From assembly GCA_019649035.1 (NCBI GenBank), contig BMAT01009076.1:118939-162257 (forward strand): 43,319 bases of DNA, in the 5' to 3' direction. The position numbers and the translations under genes are program-made. Source of the stretch: Elysia marginata. Lineage: Eukaryota > Mollusca > Gastropoda > Plakobranchidae. The notes under the pieces are model-generated. The model worked only from the letters and a program-made list of their open reading frames with translations. It made no database searches and was not told where the DNA came from. Below are positions 1-40,166 of the stretch, in pieces. Every line of letters begins with the position of its first letter. Positions within the stretch are counted from its first letter, which is position 1.

Positions 1-580
1 AGTCACTGACTGAGTCAGAATAATCTTCAAGTTCAATGTTTTCACTTTGCTTGTTAAGATTATCATAGTGTTTGCTTTTTCATGTAAGATGATTTGATGA
101 TGAAGTAGGGAGTTTTCTTTGTGATAATTATGAGGAGTAGTCCTTTTGTTAACTGCATAGTAAAGCACAATTGTTGGTTATTATCTAAGTGTTTATAGAG
201 CTGTGATCTGATGCAACTTAGTTCAGGGTGAGCTTACGTGAATCTGTGAAACCTACTGTGAAATAGTTTCATGCTGCAATGTTTTATGTTTTGAATAAAC
301 TTGGTGTAGAAGTTAATTATTAGAGCTAAGAAGTTAGATTCCTTTTTATTTATTAAAATTTTGTATAAGTACTTTTAAGTCATCTAAGTTGATATAGTTA
401 AACCTGAGTTCTTGTTCTACCTTTGAGTTTACGTGAAAGATTGGAATTTTTTGTACGATTATTGTATTAGGCTTTTCTCTTTTGTCTCCAGTTTTTCACC
501 GTTTACACTTAACATTTCGCGATATGGAAATAAAGTGATTTTGGTAACACTACTGCGTTGCTATTCCTTGAGTGCACGAG
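1..580 (+). other. 5' flank; possible 3' UTR end of an upstream gene
   Basis: No coding segment recognised. AATAAA at 294-299 followed by the GT-rich TTGGTGTAGAAGTT resembles a vertebrate-style polyadenylation site, so the left part may be the 3' UTR of a plus-strand gene outside the window. This is weak evidence. Confidence 0.25.
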
Positions 581-589
581 GCAGTATAT

Positions 590-1990
590 AGAGAAAAAAA
601 TTCGACACATCAACAGATTTCAATTTTGATGGAGTTCCAACAATCATCAATTCAGTTTTATCTTCATTTAATTTTAAAGCATGAGCTGACATTCAAGAGC
701 AGATTGCTTTTACACACTCTTCAAGAGATTCAAGGGAAGAATTTATTTGGGCCACATCCACTGAAGTATAAAGCTGAGTGTCATCAGCATACTTATGAAA
801 AGAAAATTTGAACTTCCTAATGAGGTTACCGAGTGGCTGTGTTTACAAGGAAAACAAAATTGAAGTATGGGGACACCATACTTCATAAGGGTTTGTACAG
901 ATCTTACATTCTCAATTACAACTGACTGATGCCTATTTGAAATATATGAGCTAAACCAGCACAAAGCCGTTTCTGATATGACAAAAGTCGTTTTTAGTCT
1001 ATCAAAATGCGACTGAGAGGTCAAGCAAAGCAAATAATGACACCAGACTTTTGTCAGTGATATTTAACAGATCAGTTGTCACTTTAAGCAATGCAATCTC
1101 TGTGCGGTGGAGTCGTTTATAAGCAGATTCAAGATCTTCTACTGGTTCATTTTTGTAAGGTGTTCCAATAATTGCTTTAAAACTAACTTCTCAAAGATTT
1201 TACTGAGAAAAGGTAAGTTTGATACCAGCCTAAAGTTCTTATAAACATATATAACCAGATCATCTTTCTTTAAGAGTGGCTTAATGAGTAGTTCTTTAAA
1301 TTTATTGGGTACACATCCAGACAGAAGCGAGTCGTTAATGATCATGGTAATATGAGGAAGGAAAACATCAAGACATTGAAAAAATATAGTTGATGGCAAT
1401 GGATCAAGAGGACATTATTTCTTTGATGCACTAAGAATTTTTTTTAAACTTTGGACTCGTTCTCTAGTTTGAACTCGGATAAAGATTGATTATAAATTTC
1501 TTCACATGGTGAAATTTCTAAGCTATTTTCTAGGCACAGGTTTGATCTGATGGTATCAATCTTATCGACAAAAAATTACATCAAAATTTCACAAAGCTTA
1601 TCATATGGTACAGAATCTAGAGGGGTGGCTTTTTTTTCTCCTTGCCAAGTAACTGGTTAGTTAAACTAAAAAGTTCCATGCTAGAGTCACTGCTCAACAC
1701 TTTTTCATTTAAATATTGTCTGCCTTCCTGTGGTGAATGAAGATGTCTGCGTACTTGGGTCCCCAACTTCCTCCTCTGACGCCCTGCCTGGCGCTGCTTC
1801 TGCTTTTCTGCTTTCACTGCTGGTGTAATCCATGGTGCTGGCTTGCGCGGTTTGACGGTGATCTCTCTCTCCGGGGCATGCTTATCTAAAATATCTTTAA
1901 TGTGTTTCAGAGCCATATATGTCATGCGCTCAATTTGCTTAAGAGATGTTAATGTCAATAGATTTTAAATGCCTTGATTTAATTTTATGT
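590..1990 (-). mobile_element. Decayed L2/CR1-type LINE fragment
   Basis: Read on the minus strand from 1990 downward, the pieces follow the order of a non-LTR retrotransposon ORF2. First is an endonuclease-RT linker (ILDKHAPEREITVKPRKPAP then WITPAV, 1617-1958). Next is an RT block with LLIKPLLKKDD, NFRLVSNLPFLSKIFEKL and LKQLLEHL (1139-1399), and then WFSSYISNRHQSVVI with YGVP (743-1033). The catalytic Y-A-D-D codons are at 780-791, in a different frame from the preceding block, followed by LKLNEDKTELMIVGT. Several frameshifts and stops show that it is inactive, and both ends appear truncated. Confidence 0.88.
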
Positions 1991-1999
1991 TTCACACTA

Positions 2000-4577
2000 G
2001 GTGGTACACTCAACTTCAGTACGAAAGGCACAACGAAAATCAACAATCAGATGAAATCAACAATCAACCCAATCCTAGATCTTCCTCGGGGTCACGAAAG
2101 AGAGGGGCACCTGTATGGGCGTGTCTAGGCCTATGGAATAGTGATCGCTCAATCTAGGCCATACATGTGGAAGGGAAGATGAGAGGACTACAATAGGCTA
2201 ATGAATGGGACATTGCAATCTGCCAATATTCTTGCCTCTCTCAACGTTTTATCGTTTAAATTTACGACGAAGATCGAAATTAGAGTTATAGAGCTTGCGG
2301 TAAGTACAGTGCTTCTCAAAACAAGTATTCTTGAGGCGATTGTAAACTATTTTTTATCGCAATGAAGATATTAATCTAACAAAAAGTCCAAATGAGTCAG
2401 ATGCCAGTAGTTCTCATTTGATAAAACGTCGTTAAAAGTCTTTTATTATTCATTATTACTTAATATTTTAATACATCTTTTTCTTCAGAATATTGATAAT
2501 TTCATGCAGTTTTCAACGGCCTAAGCCTTCTACACGGCAAACACTACGTGTAGACAAGCACGGTAAACATTGTTCCTTATTAACTCGTATATGCGGTGCA
2601 ATTAAAATAAGAAGATCGCGAGCTAGCATTTACTTTAACAAGCTTCAATCTCAGATGGTTTCATTATTCAGAAAAACAACGCCTTGTAAATATCATGAAA
2701 ACGGCGACATTCTACTCTTCTGAACTGCCTGCAAGACTTTTGTTGTTGTTGGTGGTGCTTTTTTTCTTTTTATAAAAAAAAATTAAGGTGGAAAATTCTC
2801 TGCCCGCAGGCGAGAGGTCCGATGTCGAGTCAGCTTGGCAGGTCAACGTTTAGATCTAGTACGGTACTAGAAAATGCTATTGTCAGACATTTTCTCACCC
2901 TAATCAGGCATTATAAATCAATTCTAGTTATGGGGGTTAAATTTAAAGATCTTGTTAGAATGCTATCGTTTTGCTGTTCAATCTGTAAACCCTAAAAGTT
3001 GGGTTCGTGATAGACCTGTCGGGGAGCCCATAAAGGCATTAAGACTTGAGTTATCTCATGTGTTCATTGCCTGCAAGTGCAAACAGTGCAAAGCTCAGCT
3101 GCTTGACCCGATTGTGTGGATACGAGGCACAAGAATGCACCCCTTTTCTACAAGAGAAAAATAGCTGAAACTAAACCTGTTGGGAGACCGGAGACGAATA
3201 CGAGAAGTTGGAGATATTTTTCACATCAAGTCTAGGTAAGCACCGAGATTCTCTATCTTTCAGCTTAAAAAAAAAACCAAAAAAACTTCAAAGCCCTTAT
3301 TGATAGAATGTGTTTGAGCGATAACGAAAATAAAAAACGAGCGCAGGCCTACCGACTACCTACGAATTTCACGATGCCGCCCCCTCTCTCGTCGACCCTG
3401 CATAACCTTTGCCCTCCTTTACACTCGTGGCCGGGTTTGACTCCGCAAGTACCGAAATACGAAATCTCATAGACGCATGTCGCATGGTGTGCTCTGCTAC
3501 TCTCGTACTCTGTGTGTGTAGGTAGGTTTAAGGTGATTGAGATAAGGGCCTGGTTTTAGCTGGTTGTTTTGATTTACCATTTAGCCAGTGATAGCCCTCG
3601 TTACATCCCAGCAGCTGATAGAGTCTAGATCTAGATTAGATTAAGTATTTTTTTGTGATTGTGAGATGGAAGAGTCGATGGTGAGACCAGATAAAAATCC
3701 AAACAAACAAGACCCTGCCCCAGGGCAAAAAAAGTGCTCGAGACCTAGATCTAGATCTAGATCTAGATTATAGATCTAGATTACATATCTAGACTCTATT
3801 CTAGATCTAGATTATCTAGAAAGGAATATTCACCATTTCAATAATTTAAAGCTTAGAGTCTAGATCTAGATCTAGAACATCTAGAAAGTTGATCGGTTAA
3901 ATGTAAGTTTCAACTAGATCTAGATCTAGTCTAGACAAGATATCTAGATAGACTAATCTACGAATACATTGTAGATAGATCTATAGCTCAGCTTCCTATA
4001 GATCTAAAATCTAGATCTAATCTTGATTCTTTTCTAGGTGTAATTTAGATATCGCCGGGTACTCTTGAACAATTGCAGTCCCTCGAGACTTTGCCAGGCC
4101 CAGGTCGAAAGAAATATAAATTGATATCGGCTACTTTAGTCTAGTTTAGACTTAGCAACTGCATTCTACATCTAGGCCTACAGTACAAGTAAAACCCAGC
4201 CTCTGACGAAATGAAGGCATATATTTCTATTGACCTAGCAAAGTCTTGAGGACTACAATACTGTTCAAGAATGCCTAGATCTAGACATCTCTATGGGTCT
4301 GGAACATAAAATCAGTCAGTTAAATTTAAAAGTAAAACTTCTGGAGTTTTTGTATTAAACAGTAGGGTTTACTTTGTTTTGTATGCTGGATGAAGTCTTT
4401 TGGGTATTAGAATCTAGTATCTAGATCTACTTTAACTTTAAAATTTAACATCCGACTCACTTTCAGATAGGCCTGTAGATAGGGATGCAAGTTTTCCGAT
4501 TTTTGCAGGAATTCCGTTGTTTTTCCACATATTGATGCGATTTGTTAATCTAGCAAAAAGGCAAGAATATTATAAAA
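2000..4577. other. Region without a recognised gene; locally GC-richer at about 3300-3480
   Basis: No coding segment with recognisable family motifs. About 3300-3480 is GC- and CpG-richer than its surroundings, and a strong donor-like AGGTAAGC lies near 3235, so a promoter or a non-coding first exon of MTHFD1 could lie here. That is conjecture. The AGATCT-rich tract near 3620-4030 is listed separately. Confidence 0.2.
3618..4030. repeat. AGATCT/TCTAGA-rich palindromic simple repeat
   Basis: Runs of overlapping CTAGATCTAGATCT occur at 3624-3650, 3743-3820, 3857-3890, 3913-3960 and about 3998-4020, separated by other sequence. The unit is self-complementary, so the tract reads the same on both strands and could form cruciforms. 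Single copies recur at about 4274, 7040 and 27853. Confidence 0.8.
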
Positions 4578-4585
4578 GGACGTTG

Positions 4586-4712
4586 TTATTCACACATCCT
4601 GCGAGAATAGCGCCCTGTGTTATTCACGCATCCTGCGAGAATAGTGCCCCGTGTTATTCACGCATCCTGCGAGAATAGAACATCGTGCTACTCACGCATC
4701 TTGTGACTAATA
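4586..4712 (+). repeat. Tandem 36-bp repeats, left arm of the foldback element
   Basis: Four units of the type TTATTCACGCATCCTGCGAG, then AATAGNGCCC; the fourth is diverged. The same unit occurs inverted at 7275-7413. Confidence 0.85.
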
Positions 4713-4787
4713 CAGTGAGTGTAGACTCTGTTTTCTAGAGATTGATAATTTTTCATCTGCAACACTGTAAGAATAAGAGAGGGAAAA

Positions 4788-5935
4788 CAAAACAGCTGCA
4801 GGTTTTTACCAACCATTGCATCTTCTGAACCTAAAATAGGAGCAACAATGAAGACAGCTGCAGGTTTTTACCAACCATTGCACCTTCTGAACCCAATATA
4901 GGAGCAACAATTAAGACAGCTGCAGGCTTTTACCTACCAATGAATTGTCTGAACTGAAAAAGGAGCAACAATTTAAAAAAGGTGCAGTATTATACCAACT
5001 AATATTTTTAACTCAAGACAGTAGCAACAATCAAAACAGCTGCAGACTTTTTATCAAACAGTGAATCTTTTGAAGTTACAAGAGAGGAGAAACAATTAAA
5101 ACTACAGCTGCAGGCTTTTATTTTTACAGCCAGTGCATCTTCTAAACTCATGAGAGGAGCAATAAATAAAACAGCTGCAGCTTTTTACCAATCAGTGTAT
5201 CATCTGAACACAAGAGAGGAATAACAATTCAAACTACAGCTGCAGGCTTTTATTTTTACAACAAATTCGTCTTCTTAACTCATGAGGAACAATAAGTAAA
5301 ACAGCTGTAGAGCTTTTCACCAGTCAGTGTATCATCTGAACACAAGAGAGGAATAACAATTCAAACTACAACTGCACTCTTACCAACCAGTGCACCTTCT
5401 GAACTCAAGACATGAGCAACAATTAAAACAGCTGCAGCTTTTTACCAATCAGTGTATCATCTGAACACAAAAGAGGTAGGTAGTCCCATACTCGACATGA
5501 GCGTAGGGGAACAAGGAGCAGGGTCCTTGTTTTTCTAGGCACACGGCATAGTGAGGTAGTTTGCCATTGCTTTCCTCGCCGCCTTTACTTTCGCCGAGTC
5601 TTAAGAGACCTAGCTACCCATCAAGTGCTGGGTGGGGACAGGGGAGCATAAAATTTTGCCCGGACTGGGGATCGAACCCGGGACCTCTCAGATAGCGGTC
5701 AACCGCCCTACCGATTGCGCCACTGCTCACCCCACAAAAGAGGAATAACAATTAAAACTACAGCTGTACACTCTTACCAACCAGTGCACCTTCTGAACTC
5801 AAGACATGAGCAACAATTAAAACAGCTGCAGGGTTTTACCATTCAATGTTTCTTCTTAACTCAGAGGGGAGCAACAATCAAAAGAGTTGCAGGTTTTTAC
5901 CTGTCCATGTATCAATGTACTTATGATTACAGGCA
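4788..5935 (+). repeat. Minisatellite of about 62-bp units, interrupted by a SINE
   Basis: About fourteen diverged copies of a unit with the order ACAGCTGCAGG, TTTTTACCAACCAGTGCA, TCTTCTGAACTC and AGAGGAGCAACAATTAAA. Copies begin near 4791, 4855, 4917, 5037, 5104, 5171 and so on; some units lose the CAGCTG core. A SINE splits one copy at 5477-5732. Confidence 0.9.
5477..5732 (-). mobile_element. tRNA-derived SINE, minus strand, with an 11-bp target-site duplication
   Basis: On the minus strand the head has a pol III box A, TGGCGCAATCGG (5711-5722), and a box B, GGTTCGATCCC (5668-5678), spaced as in a tRNA and followed by a body of about 190 bp. CACAAAAGAGG is repeated exactly at 5466-5476 and 5733-5743. 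Removing the insert and one duplication restores a normal minisatellite unit. A tRNA gene is excluded because the 3' half does not fold into a complete cloverleaf. Confidence 0.9.
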
Positions 5936-6169
5936 CTGCTAAACATTTCCATACTTCAAATGTATGTTTTTTAAGGTTTACAATTACAGTAGAAACTGTG
6001 TGATACGTTGATCAAGGTCTGATAATTTGAAATTCTCATCATACATGTACTATAAATTATAATAGGTGTGTGTTTCATATATTGTCTTTGCTTCGAGGTG
6101 TTTTTGACTCATTCAAAGTTGTTGTGTTTGTTTTTTGACTCATTCAAAGTGGTTGTGTTTTTGCTTGTA

Positions 6170-6419
6170 AGGGGCCTAGATAGCTCAGTTGGTAGTGGCT
6201 TCGCTCCGTGGCCAAGAGGTCGCGGTTCGAAAAACAGCCGAGCACAGTCCGGGCCCCTACTGGTTGGGTCGGTGTCAGTATAATGTGACCGGCTGAGGCT
6301 AAGTCATGGTATCCCCGCTAGTCTCTGGGTGGCAGCTCGTAAATTGTCATTGGGACCCAAGCCCTGAGAGCACCTTCGAAGTGAAATTGGGCTTGTAAAA
6401 ATACCCTTCAATCAATCAA
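6170..6419 (+). mobile_element. Second tRNA-derived SINE, plus strand, with a 12-bp target-site duplication
   Basis: Box A TAGCTCAGTTGG (6181-6192) and a box B beginning GGTTCGA (6224-6230), then a body ending in a CAAT-type repeat tail (CTTCAATCAATCAA). TTTTTGCTTGTA occurs exactly at 6158-6169 and 6420-6431. The head and body differ from the SINE at 5477, so this is a different family. Confidence 0.9.
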
Positions 6420-7422
6420 TTTTTGCTTGTACTAGTATGCAAAGACTGAGTGAGAGAGGGAGGAGCTAATACTATTAACAAAGTAGATAATTGTCTCAGT
6501 GAAAAAATGGGACCATCTTGTGTATAATTCAAATCCTCATAGTTCAAAGCTTGTATTCATTCCCTTGACATTAAAATTAAGAGATTTCCACAGCACATAA
6601 GCTTTTATTTCACTTCTTACAGCATTCAATTTTTACAGTAACTGTTCAAATTCATAACATCAACAAAAAAAACCCCCACTAATTTCATGAATCAATGACC
6701 AGGTGTTGGATCCAACGAGTATCAAGTTTTTCAACCTCGATCCAACGGGAGAGGCAAACCCAATCCTCGGCTCCAGCACACTAGCAAAATTACATCAAAC
6801 TGCAAAGACTTTAATAGACTTCACGCGTTTCGACACTTGCAAATTTATTCTAGGCCTTTGTCTATGTTGCAATGCTTGGACAGTATGTTTGAGAACACCA
6901 AGATGCCTTCTACTTCAGCTGTTTCTATAGTGCTAAGCAGCAAGAAACAAAAGTGTCTTTCGTTTGTGACAGAACTTCAGTTTATTGACGGAGATGAATA
7001 GATCTATCGAGAGATTCTCTGTGTCTGACTGTCTGAACTAGATCTAGAGACCTAGAATCGAGATATATATAGACCTACTAGTTGTCTACAGTTTAAATCA
7101 ATTTTTGCAAGCAAAATTCTTAACTGACACTACAGTAGTACAGAGCTAGAGGGACGTGTGCTTATTTTAGGCTAGACTCTAGAGATTTCTAATGGTGAAC
7201 ATACATGTACATAAAGCGCCATGAATGGACAACCTATAGGGAACAAAGGTAGTCTACTACTAAGTTTAGGCCCAAAGGGCCTTCATGCATGCTGCGAGAA
7301 TAACAAGGGGCGTTATTCTTGCAGTGTGCGCCAATACCGCTTAACACTATTCATGCAGGATGCATCAATAGCGCTTGGCACTATTCACGCAGGATGCGTC
7401 AATAACAACGTCCATTATAAAA

Positions 7423-7814
7423 ATGATGACTTTCAAACCCTATAAAGTTAAGATTCATGTTTGTTTTGCTATGGGTGTTCTCTTTGAAGACATACAGCTG
7501 ACTGCACCATCATAAACAAGCCCAAGTAAGGATTTTCTTAAAAACAGCTACTTCTATATATATACATGTTATAACAGTGAAGTTTTCTGAGATGGTTTTG
7601 CACATCAGTTCTTGAGAGGCAACTGTAAGGAACAAGTGTACATAAAGCAACAGTCTTAATAGAGGTCTTGAAAGTTCTCTTTCTTTTTATGTGTATCTGC
7701 TTGCATTCCTTTCATGCCTACATTTTGTCCAAGAGTGGCTGTTGGATTGCAATTTTTAAAAAAAATTGTCATCATGAAAGTCTTAGTTTACTCATAGTTT
7801 TATATTTTTTTCAG
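7423..7814. other. Upstream flank of MTHFD1 exon 1
   Basis: AT-rich, with no coding segment or clear core promoter. It lies between the right duplication of the foldback element and the putative acceptor at 7814. Confidence 0.3.
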
Positions 7815-7899
7815 TCTTGGCTGGAGAGAGATATAGATTTTCAATACCTCTTTCTAAGGACTTGTTTTGAGTAGGAGCTACCCAGTGACATATTTTGCA
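7815..7899 (+). other. Probable 5' UTR part of MTHFD1 exon 1
   Basis: A good 3' splice site (T-rich tract then TTTTTTCAG, ending 7814) lies just upstream of the start codon, so the ATG exon may begin at 7815 and a non-coding first exon may lie further 5'. No upstream exon or promoter could be fixed. Alternatively transcription starts inside this stretch. Confidence 0.4.
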
Positions 7900-36653
<28,754 letters not shown>

Positions 36654-36730
36654 GTTAGAAGGTTCTATACCTAAATGGTTCCTCAGTTGTCTTTAATTTG
36701 CAGAATAAATTCTTTAAGCATTTACTGTTG
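36654..36730 (+). terminator. MTHFD1 3' UTR with a candidate polyadenylation signal
   Basis: AATAAA at 36704-36709, 51 nt after the stop codon, followed by a T-rich stretch. Other AATAAA hexamers lie at 38110-38115 and 38806-38811, so a longer 3' UTR is possible. The sequence alone cannot choose between them. Confidence 0.4.
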
Positions 36731-38913
36731 AGCTTTGGATATGAAATAGACCCAGTTGAATCATTATATTTCTTGTTAAACTATAAGGGCATTCATTTTT
36801 GTGGATGTATTATTTTTTTATTGAGCAAAAAGAATTATTACAAGCATTTACTTTCAAATGTTATTCTTAGAAGACGATTTTACAAGCAATTGAAATATCT
36901 ATATGAGCACTGTTTAATAATACATTTTTGTATTAGTTGTTCAAGATAGTTTTAAATATTTTTTAATGCTTGCTTTAATTTTCTTTCTTTATACGACATA
37001 TGAAGATCATTTCTTTAAATGTAAGCTCCAGATATACATTGAATCATCTGGCTGTGTTTTGTCCCATGACTAGATAAAGAGAACCATAAAAATTCAGTGA
37101 TTATGTTGTTGTTTTTTATCACTTCCTTTATCAATCAGCTTTTTATTTAACTTGTTGAACCTGAGCAATTTTTGTTGTTGTTTGATATTATATTTTAGTA
37201 TTATTGTGCTTTTTACTTGCACAATGCAATCAGAATAATACATGACCATTTTTTTTGGAAGGTCCCATGTTTTGATCTCATGAAACAAATTTGTATGTGC
37301 CACAATGTAAGTTGAGGCCCATAATCTTAAGGCCTTAGTTTGAAAGTAAATAAGGCATGCTAAAAGTTTTGATAATACATACGCCTACCACAAATGACTC
37401 CTATTGGGTGTCACCACGCAAAATTTTACTAAAAAATCCCAAATTTTGCACCAAAAATCATAAAATTTGCACATTAAAATTTTCAAATCAAAAGTTAAGA
37501 AACTAGTGAAATAGTATGCAGTAGATGTAGACTCCAGTACTGGTAGACTCCACTTTTGTTTTTTTTTAAAGAAGAACCGACATCATTATTTAGCCTTGGT
37601 AGATTGGGCGACCCTGGAACTCTGATAACTATTACAACCAGGTCTCTAGATTTAGATGTGGCAAAAAATGCAATCTACATATAGGCAGATGTTTTATTCT
37701 TGTCTTGGAATTCTTGAATCTCGAGAGAGTAAAAAAAATAGATCATGAACATTAAATTATGCGTTTCCCGAACCACGTAGCTATGTGATACTAGATTTAG
37801 CCTAATCTAGATCAAGCACAGGCCGAACTATAAAAGCATAGATTTCTATACGAAGCCAAATTCCAAGGATTAATTCTGAAGTTTTTAATGGATGTTGCAT
37901 TGGCTAGGGAAGTTTATGCCAATGTTTATATTCTTTACTGTCGTTAAATATGCAACTTTCACTAAAATTGGTAAATTTTGAGGAAAATTTGCTACAAGTA
38001 CAAATTTTGCAGTCGAGTCATTGGAGCAATCAAAATTTGAGGCTGCAAACGGTGCAAAATCCTGGAGGGATAGTAGACTATATGAAGGCTTGCACTAACA
38101 AAAACAGATAATAAAGCAATCGAATCAATAGTGGAGGCAGTCACTGCGCAACCAAATGATTGAAAGGTTATTTCATACCTTTAAGACCTTTCAATCATTA
38201 GGTTTGACTTTGAATACCTTAGTCCTTTGTTTATTGAAAACAAGCAGTGTAAACATGTTTTTTTTCTTTTACCTTTGCATAAAGAACTTTCCAAATAGTC
38301 CATTTTTTATGCCACTTTAAAAGGCAGGGGAAGGGAATACCAGAATAAATGAAAAGGGTGCATTCCAGATCCTATATGTAAATTTAACTTTTGCCATTAG
38401 TTTTATTTGTTTAATATCATTTGTGGTACGCTTGTATTGATAACTCTATGAACATTTCTCTTAAATTCTGTATTCTCTTTTGTCTGATTCTAAATTTCTA
38501 ATGGTTGTAATTTTCTAGTGATTTTACATTGTTTTTGCTCTCTTACTTATTTTTCAGAATTCAAATACCAATACATTTACTGATGACTATATTCGTGGGA
38601 TGTCACCAAAACTACTTGTACCACTTGTAATGTTGGTATTTTTGTCCTGAATCAGGAACATGTTGACAAAGTACACTTTAAATTTAAATGTAAAGTATAC
38701 TGAATGGGCTAGGATGTACCTTTTTATTGGGTTGGTTGGCCATACATTGTATCTGTATTCATATTGAGACAAGTAGTGTTGATGCTTATTCCAGAGAAAA
38801 AAAAGAATAAAACAATTTCAAAAAATCACAATTTACTCAAGTTCAGTTTTATTGATTGATAATCTGATTTATATTTAACAAGAAAAAGATAAAATAGCTG
38901 ACCATAAGACAAG
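36731..38913. other. 3' flank of MTHFD1
   Basis: AT-rich and non-coding as far as I can see. It contains the hairpin at 38150-38204, AATAAA hexamers at 38110 and 38806, and one degenerate GATAACTATTACAACCA near 37624 that resembles the intron 20 motif. Confidence 0.4.
38150..38204. repeat. Near-perfect hairpin downstream of MTHFD1
   Basis: AATGATTGAAAGGT (38155-38168) pairs perfectly with ACCTTTCAATCATT (38186-38199) around a 17-nt loop. After one A-A mismatch four further pairs (AACC/GGTT) extend the stem to 19 positions. It lies in the 3' flank or a long 3' UTR. Confidence 0.85.
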
Positions 38914-40055
38914 TACAGTAAAACTCGGTAATAACGAGAACTCATGTTTTTTCTTGAACTCTCGTTATAAAAGGGTTTACTTTAAAGAGGCTATTCCCAT
39001 AAAAGGCCATAAAGAGGCTATTCCCATAAAGGGGTTTACAGAGGCTTCACACAGAAGGGGGGTAACTAAGAAGTGCCCTACTAAATTTTACCATTTCAAC
39101 TTTCGTGTCAATAGTGATGTGCTTTCTTTTGTATGGAGTAGGCATCATTGCAATAAGTTAAATTTCAATGAGACTGAGAAAGATAAAATGTGACTGGCTT
39201 GTACAATGCTAAGGCGATCAAATGGACTTGAACTAAGTAAACCCTAGTTATGCACACTCAATCATGACTCATGAGAGGCAATGTGGGTATGGTGTGTGGC
39301 TATGCGTGGGCCAATAAGCCCCAATAGGCAATAAAATTACGACATCGTTACTCTCACTCTCAGTCTCAAACTTTTCAGTTCAATCAGTTGACACCGCGTT
39401 TAGAGGGGGAGGGAAGTGAGACTGAGACTGTGAGAGGAGCAGTATGTTGCGCCACTGAAAAGGGACGGTAGGGTGGCATTGGTATCCACAGACCTCGATG
39501 CTCAGCTTGTGAAAAACAAAGGGCGTCGTACGAACATACACACACAAGACAAGTGCGGGCGGTGGCAGCGATGGTCACTTGGTTCGCGAGCGCGTGTGCG
39601 AGAGATCTACAGGTCTACACAGAGACAGAGAGAGAGAGTGGTGGTGGCGCGGAGGGGGGTTGGGGAGGACAGAAGAAGTTAAAGGGGTAGAAATTCGTGT
39701 GTCTAGGCCTGTGATTTTTGTACTGTATGTAATGCGTGTCCATTACGGCACTAGCCTAGGCCTACAGCATAGAGTTCTAGGCTTCAATGCACTTTGCTAG
39801 ATTTTGGTTTGGAATTTGATTTGAATGATGCAATTGCAAGGCCTCCGCCACTCTCTCAGCCGCCTCATCGCGCTGCGTTTCTGAACACTGTTCTCGTTAT
39901 TACCGAGATTTTTCTGGCTAAACTGACTTAGGTTCTCCTTATTCCCAAAAAAAATTATAGGGCTCAAATAGAGAGAAAAACGGGGATTTTTATATCTCTC
40001 TTTATACCAACAGTTCTCATTATTCTAGTACTTGTTAAAAATGGGTACCACTGTA
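38914..40055. mobile_element. TA-bordered pogo-like element downstream of MTHFD1
   Basis: Starts TACAGTAAAACTCGG and ends CACTGTA at 40055. An AATAAYGAGAACT block lies near both ends in opposite orientation, and CTCGGTAATAACGAGA (38924-38939) has a perfect inverted copy at 39892-39907. The GC-rich interior (39410-39880) has no recognisable transposase. Confidence 0.55.
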
Positions 40056-40166
40056 TGTTATTGTTAAAAAAGAGCCTTAAAAAGTTTTCTTCTTATGATA
40101 TGTTTTTTTTTATTTCAAAATGTAATATCAAACAACACATGACTTAATAGAAAATAATGAAAAAAA

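Larger units (their letters stand above)
4578..7413. mobile_element. Foldback-type DNA transposon with a perfect 9-bp target-site duplication
   Basis: Left end GGACGTTGTTATT at 4578; right end is its inverse complement, finishing 7413. The first 40 or so bases of the two arms align with about four mismatches. Each arm continues as diverged 36-37-bp tandem units containing CGCATCCTGCGAGAATAG (left about 4578-4715, right about 7275-7413). The nonamer ATTATAAAA directly flanks both ends (4569-4577 and 7414-7422). No transposase is visible inside, so it is non-autonomous. A 9-bp duplication is typical of Mutator-like elements, and arms of tandem repeats are typical of foldback elements. The interior holds a 62-bp minisatellite and two nested SINEs. 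Confidence 0.85.

Noticed and set aside
743..1958. Active reverse transcriptase gene
   Set aside because: The RT motifs are in shifting frames with stops; it is a dead LINE fragment.
2493..2723. Small gene, 76 codons
   Set aside because: No recognisable motif, no splice or promoter context; could be chance.
4586..4712. CRISPR-like regularly spaced repeats
   Set aside because: The repeats are directly adjacent, diverged, and have inverted partners at the other end of a transposon. The host is an intron-rich eukaryote.
5641..5735. Functional tRNA gene on the minus strand
   Set aside because: Box A and box B are good, but the sequence runs into a SINE body and the whole 256 bp is flanked by an 11-bp duplication, so it is a retroposon.
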